A stretch of DNA of 64,000 nucleotides. Source: Oscillospiraceae bacterium. GTDB taxonomy: Bacteria > Bacillota > Clostridia > Oscillospirales > Oscillospiraceae. The DNA lies in NCBI GenBank assembly GCA_017445385.1, contig JAFSUG010000023.1, positions 1 to 64,000 of the forward strand. Reading direction: 5' to 3'. Positions 14,358 through 24,019 of the stretch are shown here, in pieces. The first letter of the stretch is position 1. Each line of letters begins with the position of its first letter. A program made the translations under genes and the position numbers. The notes beneath the pieces are model-generated. The model saw only the letters and a list, made by a program, of their open reading frames with translations. It had not been told where the DNA came from and did not search any database.

Positions 14358-15863
14358 ATGGCAACGTATCTTCCAGAACCTTCCCGTACCTTCCAGGAAT
14401 ACTTGCTGGTTCCCGGCTATTCCTCGGAAAATTGCATCCCCGCGAACGTCAGTCTGAAAACGCCGCTTGTAAAATTCCGCAAGGGCGAGCAGTCACCGAT
14501 TGTTATGAATATTCCCATGACCTCTGCCATCATGCAGGCGGTCTCCGGCGATCGGCTTGCCGTGGCGCTTGCCACGCAGGGCGGCGTTTCGTTTATTTAC
14601 GGCTCGCAGTCCATCGCCGATGAGGCGGCTATGGTCCGCCGCGCCAAGAGCTATAAAGCCGGCTTCGTTACGAGCGATTCCAATCTCCGCCCCGATTCGG
14701 ACCTTTCGGAGGTCGTCGCGCTCACGCAGCGCACCGGCCATTCCACGATTGCCGTCACCGAGGACGGCACGCCGAACGGCAAGCTGCTCGGCATCGTAAC
14801 GAGCCGCGATTACCGTGTGAGCCGTATGGCGCCGGATACGAAGGTGGAAACCTTCATGACGCCGCTTTCCAAGCTGATCACCGCGCCCGAGGGCACGACG
14901 CTCAAGGACGCGAACGATATTATCTGGGATCATAAGCTCAATTCTCTGCCGATCGTTTCCAAAAACGGAACGCTCTGCCATCTCGTTTTCCGCAAGGATT
15001 ACGACAGCCATAAGCAGAACCCCGATGAGCTGCTCGACGCGCATAAGCGCTACGTTGTCGGCGCAGGCATCAACACGCGCGACTATCAAGAGCGCGTTCC
15101 AGCGCTGCTGGAAGCCGGCGCGGACGTGCTCTGCATCGATTCCTCCGAGGGCTTTTCCGCATGGCAGGAGCAAACGCTCGGCTGGATCAGAGCTCAGTAC
15201 GGCGATAGCGTAAAGGTCGGCGCAGGCAACGTTGTGGATGCCGAGGGCTTCCGCTTCCTTGCCGATTGCGGCGCGGACTTTGTGAAGGTCGGCATCGGCG
15301 GCGGCTCGATCTGCATCACGCGCGAAACGAAGGGCATTGGCCGCGGACAGGCTTCCGCGCTGATTGACGTTTGCAAGGCGCGCGACGCCTATTTCAAGGA
15401 AACGGGCGTTTACGTTCCCGTCTGCTCGGACGGCGGCATCGTCTACGATCACCATATAACGCTTGCGCTGGCGATGGGCGCGGATTTCGTGATGCTCGGC
15501 AGGTACTTTGCCCGCTTTGATGAAAGCCCGTCGAATAAAGTCAGCATCAACGGAACGTATTATAAAGAATACTGGGGCGAGGGCTCGGCACGCGCGAGAA
15601 ACTGGCAGCGCTACGATCTCGGCGGCGATAAGAAGCTGTCGTTCGAAGAGGGCGTTGATTCCTACGTGCCGTATGCCGGCTCGCTGAAGGATAACGTTGC
15701 GCAGTCGCTGAATAAGGTGCGCTCCACAATGTGCAACTGCGGCGCGCTTACGATCCCGGAGCTGCAGCAGAAAGCAAAGCTCACGCTCGTTTCCGCAACG
15801 AGCATCGTGGAAGGCGGCGCGCATGACGTCATCCAAAAGGACAGCGACGTCAGAATGAAATAA
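14358..15863 (+). CDS. guaB: IMP dehydrogenase
   Basis: Oxidises IMP to XMP with NAD+, the committed step to GMP. It has 501 residues. The TIM-barrel halves flank a CBS pair (about 95-220: GILGIV-type motifs, [14 protein letters not shown]). The catalytic cysteine lies in [20 protein letters not shown]; most family members read GPGSxCTTR, so this is a variant loop. The active-site Asp lies in CIDSSEG and the substrate site in [12 protein letters not shown] mobile flap with arginines ([13 protein letters not shown]) is present. The start follows AGGAGGG; ten upstream in-frame codons overlap the promoter region and are rejected. Confidence 0.93.
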   Translation: MATYLPEPSRTFQEYLLVPGYSSENCIPANVSLKTPLVKFRKGEQSPIVMNIPMTSAIMQAVSGDRLAVALATQGGVSFIYGSQSIADEAAMVRRAKSYKAGFVTSDSNLRPDSDLSEVVALTQRTGHSTIAVTEDGTPNGKLLGIVTSRDYRVSRMAPDTKVETFMTPLSKLITAPEGTTLKDANDIIWDHKLNSLPIVSKNGTLCHLVFRKDYDSHKQNPDELLDAHKRYVVGAGINTRDYQERVPALLEAGADVLCIDSSEGFSAWQEQTLGWIRAQYGDSVKVGAGNVVDAEGFRFLADCGADFVKVGIGGGSICITRETKGIGRGQASALIDVCKARDAYFKETGVYVPVCSDGGIVYDHHITLALAMGADFVMLGRYFARFDESPSNKVSINGTYYKEYWGEGSARARNWQRYDLGGDKKLSFEEGVDSYVPYAGSLKDNVAQSLNKVRSTMCNCGALTIPELQQKAKLTLVSATSIVEGGAHDVIQKDSDVRMK

Positions 15864-15907
15864 AAAAGAATCGGTGGTTTGGGTACCCAAACCACCGATT
15901 CTTTTTT
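15862..15907. terminator. Bidirectional terminator, guaB / SLH gene
   Basis: A 20-bp perfect palindromic stem centred on GGTACC (AAGAATCGGTGGTTTGGGTA and its complement), with A- and T-runs on either side. It separates convergent genes. Confidence 0.9.
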
Positions 15908-16985
15908 ATCGTTTTCGCTGATTTGCCGCAGCCGCAAGTCCTTTCGCGGCTGCCTGCTGCGTGAGCGTACCGTTTGCGATCAGATCGTCCAGCAGGAGAT
16001 TTCCGCTTTTCCCATCGGCGCAGAGCAGCCCGTAATAGGAAAGGTAAACCAGTCCGCGCCGCGCGAAAAGTCCGCTGCTGATTGCGGCAATTTCGTTCTT
16101 GCCGAACAGTTCGTCCTTTACGCAGTCGGAAAGCACGGTGTTATAGGTGAAATCCGTTCCCTCCGTATAGTGCAGCGCGCGCATCAGAAACGTTAAATAG
16201 TGCTGCGCTGTCACGGGCGCGTCCGGACTGAAGGTGCTTTGCGACGTGCCGTTCGTCAGTCCCTCGCGGTAGGCATAGGCAACGTAGCCGTATGCCCAGT
16301 GCGCGCGCGGAACGTCCGCAAACGGGATTTGGTAGGTGCATTTCAGCGCTTCACTTTCCTTGCCGAGCAGGCGGAGGAACATAACGAGCGCCTGCGCGCG
16401 TGTTGCGCTGCGCTCTAAGTATGCGCCGCTGCCCATGCCGCGGAAGAGTCCCATCTCCGTCAGCGCGGACGCAAGCGAGCCGTAGTCAATCGCAGCAGAC
16501 GGCGCAACGTGATAATAGCCGTCGATCCATAGCTCCGCAGTCGGGGAAGATACCGCCATGCCGCCGGAGGGCGTATCGCTCTGCATATAGAGCTTGCCTA
16601 CGGCAAAGCTGCTTGCAGCCGTGCCGTCTGTAATATTGATCAACCCCGATCCTGCCGAAAGCACGCCTTCGCGCAGAAAAAGCTTGCAGCCGGTTGCAGG
16701 GTAGAGCACGTCGCCTTGCTTGAGAAATACCTGCCCGAGCGCATACTGCGTTTTCGCGTTTTGTGCGCGGCGAACCTCTGCGGCTTTTTCCGCAAGATTG
16801 CGCATGGCGCTGCGGTAAAGCGGCGTCATTGCCTGCTGCGCAAGCGCCGAAACGGATTGCAGATATTTCGGCTGCCAGACCTGCGTTATATAGCTGTGCG
16901 TAACCGCCGGGTCAGCCGCATCGCCTGCGGCGGCAGCCGGCAGCGCAAGCAGCAAACACAGCAGCAGCGCGATCCATCGTTTCAT
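15906..16985 (-). CDS. Secreted S-layer-homology (SLH) domain protein
   Basis: A 359-residue exported protein. The signal peptide (RWIALLLCLLLALPAAAAGD) is cleaved near residue 20. The region ~25-170 has a helical start and a beta-rich part. At least one clear SLH motif occupies ~215-275 (FADVPRAHWAYGYVAYAYREG, TFSPDAPVTAQHYLTFLMRAL), with weaker ones at ~170-210 and ~290-345. SLH domains bind secondary cell-wall polymers, so it is probably wall-attached. GGAGATG lies before the ATG. It lies 57 bp downstream of the deacetylase on the same strand. Confidence 0.8.
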   Translation of the reverse strand: MKRWIALLLCLLLALPAAAAGDAADPAVTHSYITQVWQPKYLQSVSALAQQAMTPLYRSAMRNLAEKAAEVRRAQNAKTQYALGQVFLKQGDVLYPATGCKLFLREGVLSAGSGLINITDGTAASSFAVGKLYMQSDTPSGGMAVSSPTAELWIDGYYHVAPSAAIDYGSLASALTEMGLFRGMGSGAYLERSATRAQALVMFLRLLGKESEALKCTYQIPFADVPRAHWAYGYVAYAYREGLTNGTSQSTFSPDAPVTAQHYLTFLMRALHYTEGTDFTYNTVLSDCVKDELFGKNEIAAISSGLFARRGLVYLSYYGLLCADGKSGNLLLDDLIANGTLTQQAAAKGLAAAANQRKR

Positions 16986-17042
16986 GGGCGCATCTCCTGT
17001 TTTTGTAGTCTGCCTCTATCTTACGATGTTTTGCGGAAAATG

Positions 17043-17837
17043 TCAAAACGAAAACGGCGAAAACAGCTCCGATACCGGCGCGAACGTGTAGCCCATATCC
17101 TCCCAGCGCGTAAGCAGTTCATCGAGAATCGCGGCGTTCGTGGTGGACGTTGCGTGCAGCAGCACCACCGCGCCGTCGTGGACGCGCGGGATCAGCTTGG
17201 AAAACGCCTGCTCCGCCGTCGGCTGCTTATCGCGGTACCAATCCACGTAGGCAAGGCTCCAAAACACGGTTTTGTAGCCGAGCTCCTTTGCCATTTTGAG
17301 GTTTTCTTCGCTGTAAATGCCCTGCGGCGGACGGTAGTATTTCAGCATATCGCGCCCCGTTGCCGCGCGGTACTTCCGCGCAACGGAGGCAAGCTCCTCG
17401 CGGAACGTATCGGGATCGGCAATTTTGGACATATCGTAGTGATGCTCCGTGTGGTTGCCTACGATATGCCCCTCGTCCGCCATGCGGCAAACAAGCTCCG
17501 GGTTCGCGTCGATGTAGGTGCCCACAACGAAAAACGCCGCCGGGCAGCGGTGCGCTTTCAGAACGTCCAAAATCTGCGCCGTGCAGCCTGCCTCGTAGCC
17601 GCAGTCAAAGGTTAAGTAAATCGTTTTTCCGCTGCCGAGAAACGCCGCGTCATAGCGCGAAAGCTGCTGCGCGGTCGCGTTGCCGATCGGCGGCGAACCC
17701 TCCTGCTGAAAGCTCAGCCCCCAGCTTCCCGTTTCAAGCGCCTGCGGCGCGGTGGTTACAGATACGATGATCGCAAGCAGCAGCATCGCGCCGCCGCATA
17801 AAGCAGTCCGCCAATTTCGGCGGATCCATGCCTTCAT
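17043..17837 (-). CDS. pdaA: Polysaccharide deacetylase, PdaA-type
   Basis: A membrane-anchored carbohydrate esterase 4 enzyme, 264 residues with one N-terminal TM segment (~12-30). PdaA removes the N-acetyl group from MurNAc for muramic-lactam formation in spore cortex. Motifs: LTFDCGYEAG (motif 1), NHTEHHYDM (metal histidines), RPPQGIYSEEN, VFWSLAYVDW and VVLLHA. The second Asp of the usual TFDDG is Cys here, where Bacillus PdaA has Asn. The start is the ATG 6 nt after GGGAGGGG, not the TTG six bases upstream that abuts the ribosome site. It fits the sporulation genes at 59-60 kb. Confidence 0.85.
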   Translation of the reverse strand: MKAWIRRNWRTALCGGAMLLLAIIVSVTTAPQALETGSWGLSFQQEGSPPIGNATAQQLSRYDAAFLGSGKTIYLTFDCGYEAGCTAQILDVLKAHRCPAAFFVVGTYIDANPELVCRMADEGHIVGNHTEHHYDMSKIADPDTFREELASVARKYRAATGRDMLKYYRPPQGIYSEENLKMAKELGYKTVFWSLAYVDWYRDKQPTAEQAFSKLIPRVHDGAVVLLHATSTTNAAILDELLTRWEDMGYTFAPVSELFSPFSF

Positions 17838-17888
17838 AGACAACCCCTCCCGTATCTATCCTATGGGACAGACCGGGAGGGGATTCCA

Positions 17889-19061
17889 TTATTTTTTGCG
17901 AAGCGCCAGCAGCAGGATCACTGCTGCCGCAGGGAAAATCAGACCGCCGAGAAGACCGAGCTGCAAGTTTTCGCCGAAGCGATCGGCAAGGAAACCAGCG
18001 TAGGTCGGGCCGACCGTGCAGCCGATGTCGCCGCAGCACGCCATCAGAGAAAACAGCGTTGTTCCGCCGTTTGGCAGCCGATCCGCGCCGATGGAAAGCG
18101 CGCCCGGCCATAATACTGCGCAGCCGAAGCCGACAAGGCCGCAGCCGAGCAGACTCACAGCCGGAATCGGCGATAATCCCGCAACAAGATAGCCTGCCGC
18201 GCAGATCAGCGCGGAGATCAGCATATACCGCCATAGGCGCATTTTCTTGCTGTGCGCGGCGTAGAATAAGCGCCCTGCCGCCATCAAAACCGCAAACGAA
18301 AGCGGACCGAGCAGATCGCCGGTTGCCTTTGAAACGCCAAGTCCTGCTTCGGCGAACGAGGAAGCCCACTGCGAAACGCAAAGCTCCGCTGCGCCTGCCG
18401 CAATCATCAGCGCCAAAAGCAGCAGCATCGTGCGGCTTTTAAGCAGGGTTTTGATCGGTGTGCGCGCGCCGTTCTCTCCGGTAAGCTCCGGCATCGGCGC
18501 AAGGGCAAACAGAACGATATCGATCAGCGGCGGAATCGCCCAAAACAGGCACAGTAGCTTCCAGCTTTGCCTTCCGAAGAGCGCCAAAAATGCCGTGGAA
18601 AGTCCGATCACGAGCGCGCAGCCGATTGCGAAGAACGAATGCAGCAGGCTCATCATGCCGGATTTGTTTTTCGTCGGGCACGCCTCAACGGTCGGGCTGA
18701 TCAAAACCTCAATGATCGATGCGCCGAGCGAATAGAGCAGCGCCGCACAGAGCAGACCGCCGTAGCCGAATTTCGCAGGGAAAACCGGCAGCAGCACAAG
18801 CCCGCCGATCGTAAGCGCATTTGCCGCGATGATGCAGGGTTTCGAGCCGGCTCGCGCAACGATGTGCGGCATAACGAGGTCGCCTACAAGCTGGATCGCA
18901 AACGTTAACGTAATCAGCAGCGAAAGCTGCGCGAGCGTGATGCCGTAGGCGGTTCGGAACGTAACGAATAGCAGCGGCGGAAAGGTGCAAACCGTGGCCT
19001 GCACGATGTAGCCGACGAATGAAGCGATAATTGTTTTGCGATAGGGATTGCCTTGTTCCAT
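17889..19061 (-). CDS. MFS transporter
   Basis: A 390-residue membrane protein with about 12 hydrophobic segments and an MFS layout, resembling the sugar-permease (FucP/YfkF-like) branch. The charged loop between TM2 and TM3 (MPHIVARAGSKP) replaces the classic GxxxDRxGRR. The N-terminus lies in the cytoplasm (MEQGNPYRKT). The gene starts 12 nt after the stop of the GtaA-like gene, so transport and hydrolysis are probably coupled. Substrate unknown; a sugar or glycan product is inferred from context. Confidence 0.8.
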   Translation of the reverse strand: MEQGNPYRKTIIASFVGYIVQATVCTFPPLLFVTFRTAYGITLAQLSLLITLTFAIQLVGDLVMPHIVARAGSKPCIIAANALTIGGLVLLPVFPAKFGYGGLLCAALLYSLGASIIEVLISPTVEACPTKNKSGMMSLLHSFFAIGCALVIGLSTAFLALFGRQSWKLLCLFWAIPPLIDIVLFALAPMPELTGENGARTPIKTLLKSRTMLLLLALMIAAGAAELCVSQWASSFAEAGLGVSKATGDLLGPLSFAVLMAAGRLFYAAHSKKMRLWRYMLISALICAAGYLVAGLSPIPAVSLLGCGLVGFGCAVLWPGALSIGADRLPNGGTTLFSLMACCGDIGCTVGPTYAGFLADRFGENLQLGLLGGLIFPAAAVILLLALRKK

Positions 19062-19073
19062 AGCGTGCCTCGG

Positions 19074-21035
19074 TTATTTTCCGCGCCATGCGCGCATCAG
19101 CAGCGGCATGAATACGCCGCCCTGCACGCTGCGGCCGATGAACCGCTCGTAGCAGCCGGTTGTCGTGTCATAGAAATCGGAGAAGGGAACGCGGCTCGTT
19201 GTTTCGGCAAGGAATTTTGCCATCGGCTTGACCATCGCGGCGAAAATTGCTTTATCGTCCGTCATTGCGGCGATCCACATCGACCAGTCGGATTTCGTAT
19301 ACGGCGCGCGCGAATCGAGCGGCAGACCGTATTCGTTCATGCGCGGCAGGTAGCTTTCCAGTTCCTTTTTGTAGAACGATTCCGGCAGAATGTTCCAGCC
19401 GAACAGCTTATCCCAAACGAGGTTGTATTTCTGGCTCCAGCCTGTGCCGTCAAAGGTGAGATAGGTTGAGCCGTCCTTTGCGCTTGCGCGCTTCAGCCAG
19501 CTCTTGCCCAGCTTCTCCGCCTCCTTGCGGTAGCTTGCGGCTTCGCTCTTTTTGCCGAGTGCCTCAAGAATATCCGCAAACGCGGCGATGCCCATTACGG
19601 CCTTTGCCGAAAGGTTCACGTTCCGCGCGAGATGGCCGGCGAAATCGTCGGTGCAGAGCTGCTCGCCGGGGTCTTCGCCGTATTTCAGCAGATAGGCGCA
19701 CCACGTTTTCAGCATCTCCAGCTCGTCCGCGGCAATTGTATAATCGCCGTCGGCATAGCCTGCGGCAGCCAGCATCAGCAGCATATCCGCGCTTTCCTCA
19801 ACCGGCATCTGCTTCGTGAAATCGTACATATCCTCCGTTTCCGGATAGAGATACAGCGGCGCAACCGTAACGCCCTCGGCGTGCTGCTTCTTGCGGCGCT
19901 TGGAGGCGTAGACCTGCCCGAGCAGCGTCGGGTATCTGCCAACGTCGTGCGGCGCGAAATCGTAGTGCCATACGGGCATTTTCGCAAAGCGGATCACCGG
20001 GCGGCACATCGCGCGAACAAGCTCCGGATTGTAGAGCAAAAACAGCGGAACGGACGGATAGCTCACATCAACCGTGCCGGCGCAGCCGTTGGAGTCGTTC
20101 TCTTTCGAGATGAACAGCAGCTCGCCGTCTTCATCGGCAACGAGCTTATGCGCCGCGATGGTCTGGCGGTATGCGGCGGTTACGATCTTGGCGTAGTCCT
20201 TGCCGCCGAGCTTGCGCGCGTCCGCGAGGAGCTTGCGGTCAAACTTTTCACATTTTTTAAGGATCTCGTCCTCGCGCTCGTGGAATTCGCGCAGCGCCTG
20301 CACGATCGTTTTGCCGTCGCGCGCGTAATACGCCGGCAGCATCCGTCCGAAGTAGTTAATCGAAACGGTATCGTCGTAGCCGACGAGCAGCGTGGAGCAA
20401 AACGGCTTGCTGCTTTGCTTGCTGTAGTTTAGTGCCACGTAGTAGCTCTGCGGCATATCGTTGATGATGCCGTCGTCCGCTGCAAAGAACAGATGTCCCC
20501 AGTCCTGCGTGAGATGGTCGCCGGAGCCGGAGAGCGGCTTTTGCTGCATCTGCCCCATGTAAGCGTAGTGCAAAACGCCGTCACTGAAGAAATCCTGCCG
20601 CATCGCGCAAACGGTTTCGCCCGTGTGGCAAACGCCTTCGCGCGCGCTGAAGGTTACGGTGACGTCGTGGTCTTTTCCGTCGATGAACTCCGTCTGGAAG
20701 CGGACGAACGAGATCGGCGTGGAGAGCACGTCGAGATCGTCCAAAAGCAGCGGCGATGTAAACGTGACCGTCAGGCGAACGCCGAGCTCTTCCATAACGA
20801 GCTTCGTGGAGAGCGGCGAAACGTCGACAGCTTTCAGCGCCATCGGGCGGCGGCCGGTTCTGCCGAGCCAGCGCATCAGCGTACCGTCGATCGTAACGGA
20901 GCCGAGCATCGTTTTTTCCGCGCCTGTCCAGTGGCGCGTTTCATCTGCCGTTGGGGTCAGACCGCACGCCCAGATGGAAAAATAGGGATCGTGCGTGATC
21001 AGCGGAATTGCAGGCAGTGCAGATGGATTTTTCAT
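19074..21035 (-). CDS. GtaA-like (DUF4965/DUF1793) hydrolase-type protein
   Basis: A 653-residue protein of the glutaminase-A/DUF4964-DUF5127-DUF4965-DUF1793 family. The N-terminus PAIPLITHDPYFSIWACG and RHWTG are typical of DUF4964. A beta-rich DUF5127-type region follows (~80-270). The C-terminal two-thirds is an alpha-toroid (~280-650) with conserved VSYPSVPLFLLYNPEL, HDVGRYPTLLG and NLSAKAVMGIAAF. There is no signal peptide, so it would act inside the cell. Many relatives are annotated glutaminase on the basis of one fungal enzyme. The toroid fold and the neighbouring permease and YesL-like gene make a carbohydrate substrate equally plausible. Confidence 0.75.
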   Translation of the reverse strand: MKNPSALPAIPLITHDPYFSIWACGLTPTADETRHWTGAEKTMLGSVTIDGTLMRWLGRTGRRPMALKAVDVSPLSTKLVMEELGVRLTVTFTSPLLLDDLDVLSTPISFVRFQTEFIDGKDHDVTVTFSAREGVCHTGETVCAMRQDFFSDGVLHYAYMGQMQQKPLSGSGDHLTQDWGHLFFAADDGIINDMPQSYYVALNYSKQSSKPFCSTLLVGYDDTVSINYFGRMLPAYYARDGKTIVQALREFHEREDEILKKCEKFDRKLLADARKLGGKDYAKIVTAAYRQTIAAHKLVADEDGELLFISKENDSNGCAGTVDVSYPSVPLFLLYNPELVRAMCRPVIRFAKMPVWHYDFAPHDVGRYPTLLGQVYASKRRKKQHAEGVTVAPLYLYPETEDMYDFTKQMPVEESADMLLMLAAAGYADGDYTIAADELEMLKTWCAYLLKYGEDPGEQLCTDDFAGHLARNVNLSAKAVMGIAAFADILEALGKKSEAASYRKEAEKLGKSWLKRASAKDGSTYLTFDGTGWSQKYNLVWDKLFGWNILPESFYKKELESYLPRMNEYGLPLDSRAPYTKSDWSMWIAAMTDDKAIFAAMVKPMAKFLAETTSRVPFSDFYDTTTGCYERFIGRSVQGGVFMPLLMRAWRGK

Positions 21036-21089
21036 ACGTTCGGTGCTCCTTTCGGTTGATTCCTGAATCGGAAATGTGTTAAAATGGTT

Positions 21090-21725
21090 TTACTCGGCTT
21101 GCGCCTGTTCCAGATAGCCGTCAAACGGCTTTTTCCAAACTCTCGCGGATACGTTTGCCGTAACCGAGAAGTAGAAGAACAGCCAAACCGGTCCGAGCAT
21201 GCCCATGATGTCCGGCTGCAGCAGCAGCACGAGCGGGATTACGTCCATAACGGCGGTGATCAGGCTCTTGATCGGATGCGTGAGCAGGATGTAAATGCAG
21301 TTTTTGAAATACTGCGCAAACGTGGATGAAAACAGCGAAACCTGAATAAACAGCGTTGTAAACAGCATCGCCCAAACCGCAAGCACAACAACAAGCGCAA
21401 TCACGGTTGCCTGCTTGAAGGGAATTTCGTTGTGCGTTGCAAGAAACAGCGAATAAGCGATCAGCGCAAGCACAAGCCCTTTGAGCAAGAACAGCGGCGT
21501 TGCCGCCTTAAACTCTCTTGCAAAGGTCTTGAAGTAGCGCGTGTACATTTTGGCGTCTTCACCCTCCAGCATATCGAACATTACGCGGTAGAGCGCAGCC
21601 TTCGAAGCGCCGATCGTGAAGATCGGGATGCTTGTGATCAGAAAGAAAACGTTGAGGATCGCATAATCGGCAACGATATTCAGGATGCGCATCAATTTGG
21701 AATCGAGGGAAAACAGTCTGTTCAT
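21090..21725 (-). CDS. DUF624 (YesL-like) membrane protein
   Basis: A 211-residue protein with about five TM segments. The N-terminal signature is SLDSKLMRILNIVADYAILNVFFLI, and the mid-region contains FARE, as in YesL. DUF624 genes sit in glycan-uptake operons of Firmicutes, but their role is unproven. The start at 21725 has AAGGAAG nine bases upstream. It heads the minus-strand group and diverges from the AraC-type membrane regulator. Confidence 0.8.
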   Translation of the reverse strand: MNRLFSLDSKLMRILNIVADYAILNVFFLITSIPIFTIGASKAALYRVMFDMLEGEDAKMYTRYFKTFAREFKAATPLFLLKGLVLALIAYSLFLATHNEIPFKQATVIALVVVLAVWAMLFTTLFIQVSLFSSTFAQYFKNCIYILLTHPIKSLITAVMDVIPLVLLLQPDIMGMLGPVWLFFYFSVTANVSARVWKKPFDGYLEQAQAE

Positions 21726-21814
21726 AGATTGCCGCTTCCTTTCAGTAGTTACAACAATCATACATTATTTTTTCCGGCAATGCAACCGGCGCATAGCCGA
21801 AGAAAGGCGGAATC

Positions 21815-23959
21815 ATGGAGCGATTTGAGAAAAAACGCAATCGTAGAAACGTGCTTGGCGGCGCGCCCGTTTTCTGGCAGCTTTTTATTTTGCTGCTGGT
21901 AATTTTGCTGCTGGCGCTCGCAATGCTCTTTGCCTCGGGCGAACGCTATACCGCCCTTTTAACGCAGAGCTATCTGACGCAGGCGGAAAGCGCGTTCCGG
22001 CAAAACTGCGAAACGTTTTCATCGTCACTTTTCGGCGTTTACAGCGTTCCGTCCGCCGTGCAGAACACAAGCGATTATGATACGCTGCGCCGCGCGGTTT
22101 CGGGGCAGCTTCCGTCGTCTACAAAGCCGGTGATCCTGTCGGCGCTGCGCACGTCGTTCCGCTCCTCGCTTGCAATGACGCGCACGGGAAAGCAATTTGA
22201 AAGCTTCCTCTATTTCCCGTCTATGGATGCTGTGTGCACCAAGGCGCGCGCGTATGAACGGGCGGAGGAGTGCTTCTCCGAATATATCCGCTACCCGGAT
22301 ATGACCGGAGAAGAAATGACGGCGCTGCTGAAAGACGTCAGCCTGATCCGCTTCTTGCCGGAGCAGAAGGTGACGGTTGGAGCAGCGGAAGATGATTGCA
22401 TCACGCTGCTGCTGCATCCCAGCAGCGTTGATCCCATGATCGGCGTGCTGCTCAGCCGCGATACCGTTTTGGCGTATTTCCATCTGGAAAGCCTGCCGGA
22501 GGAAACGTACTTCTGCCTGTCCGACCTCGATGGAACGCAGCTGCTGTCCTACGGCGATCCCGAAGCGGCGGATCTCTACCGCTTCAACTGCCAGTTTACC
22601 GGCGTGCGCGGTCAGGCAACGCTCGGCGTTCCGAAATCGTATTTTTCATCGCTCGTCGCGCCGACGCGCCGCATCGGCGCTGCGATGATCGGCGTGATGC
22701 TGCTTGTCGGTCTCGCGCTGTGCTTTTGGCTGTCGTCGCTCGGTTCGCGGCCGCTGCGCCGCCTGCTGCTCAGCTACAGTTTGCCCGATGAAACCGCAAC
22801 GCAGCGCAATGAGATCCGCCGCCTTGCCGATCTGCTCGCAAGCAGCCGCATGGAATCCGATGAGGTGCATCGCATTCTTTCCTCCGGCATTCTCGTGCGC
22901 GTGTTTTCCGGCGGCGTGCTCTCTCCGGAAGAGGAGGAAAAGCTCCGCTCCGCCTATCCGATGCTCTCCGAACCCTGCCGCGTCGCGCTGATTCATTCAA
23001 CCGCCACCTCCGAAGAGTTCGGGCAGAACGCGATAACCGAGCTTTTGCGTGAGCATTTGCCGGAACCCTTCTCCTGCGCAACGGTCAACGCGCTGGAAAC
23101 GGGCGTGCTGCTGCCGGATGATGAGGAATCGCTCCATACGCTTGCGAACGTGCTTTCCGGCGTAAACAGCCAGCTCGGTGTTGACGGGCTTTCCGTGATC
23201 TGCGGCGTTTCCGCGCCGTTCACGGGAGCGCACAGCGTTTACGCGGCGGTGCGCCAGGCGCAGTATTCGATCCCGATTTTGGAATCGAGCTATATCGAAG
23301 TTTTTTCCGCCGAGGATTCCGGCGGCGACCGCCCGGGCGTTTATTCCTGGCTGACGCATGAGCGGCTCTACCGCGCGGTGATCAAAAACGACCGCGAGGA
23401 TACGCTGGAATTTGTCCGTTCGCTCGGGGAAGACCGCTATGCCCCCGGCGCGGCGAAAGAGGTTTTCTATAACGTGCGCTTTGTGATCCGCAGCACGGCA
23501 AACGAGCTGGAGCTGCCGCTGCCGGAGGCGGACGCGCTGGAATACCATGAGGAAATGCGCCCGAAAGAGAACTTCAGCCGCATGGAAACGCTTGTATCTA
23601 CACTCTTCGACCGCCTTGCCGCGCGGCAGGAAACGGACGCCGATAAAACAAGCGAGAGCATTTTGGATTACGTCGCCGCGAACTTCCGCGATCCCGATCT
23701 CGGCGCGCCTGTGATCGCAACGCATTTCGCGCTGCCGGTGAAAACCGTGTATGCCATCGTGCGCGAAAAGACGGGTATGAACCTCGGCGAATATCTCGTT
23801 TCCGTGCGCATGAAGGAGGCGGCAAAGCTGCTTTGCACAACCTCGGAAAGCGTGGATTCCATCGGCGTTGCCTGCGGTTATCCGGCGCAATCCACGTTCT
23901 ACCGCGTCTTCAAAAAATACTATGGCGAATCGCCGAACCGCTACCGCTCGCTGAACTGA
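21815..23959 (+). CDS. Membrane-anchored AraC-family regulator
   Basis: A 714-residue one-component regulator. One TM lies at ~22-42 and another at ~288-310, enclosing an extracellular Cache-like sensor (~45-285). A cytoplasmic linker (~330-600) leads to an AraC helix-turn-helix pair at ~610-714. The second helix region reads SIGVACGYPAQSTFYRVFKKYYGESPNRYR. This YesS-like layout normally senses extracellular sugars and controls adjacent transport genes. It is divergent from the YesL/GtaA-like/MFS group with 89 bp between starts, so that group is the likely target. Confidence 0.85.
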   Translation: MERFEKKRNRRNVLGGAPVFWQLFILLLVILLLALAMLFASGERYTALLTQSYLTQAESAFRQNCETFSSSLFGVYSVPSAVQNTSDYDTLRRAVSGQLPSSTKPVILSALRTSFRSSLAMTRTGKQFESFLYFPSMDAVCTKARAYERAEECFSEYIRYPDMTGEEMTALLKDVSLIRFLPEQKVTVGAAEDDCITLLLHPSSVDPMIGVLLSRDTVLAYFHLESLPEETYFCLSDLDGTQLLSYGDPEAADLYRFNCQFTGVRGQATLGVPKSYFSSLVAPTRRIGAAMIGVMLLVGLALCFWLSSLGSRPLRRLLLSYSLPDETATQRNEIRRLADLLASSRMESDEVHRILSSGILVRVFSGGVLSPEEEEKLRSAYPMLSEPCRVALIHSTATSEEFGQNAITELLREHLPEPFSCATVNALETGVLLPDDEESLHTLANVLSGVNSQLGVDGLSVICGVSAPFTGAHSVYAAVRQAQYSIPILESSYIEVFSAEDSGGDRPGVYSWLTHERLYRAVIKNDREDTLEFVRSLGEDRYAPGAAKEVFYNVRFVIRSTANELELPLPEADALEYHEEMRPKENFSRMETLVSTLFDRLAARQETDADKTSESILDYVAANFRDPDLGAPVIATHFALPVKTVYAIVREKTGMNLGEYLVSVRMKEAAKLLCTTSESVDSIGVACGYPAQSTFYRVFKKYYGESPNRYRSLN

Positions 23960-23960
23960 C

Positions 23961-23989
23961 TTGACAATTATAAAAAACTAACCGATAAT
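23961..23989 (+). promoter_or_regulatory. Promoter of the SPFH gene
   Basis: TTGACA (23961-23966), a 17-bp spacer and GATAAT (23984-23989). It begins one base after the AraC stop codon. Confidence 0.75.
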
Positions 23990-24019
23990 GAAGAAAAACC
24001 GATAAAAAGGAGAACGATT

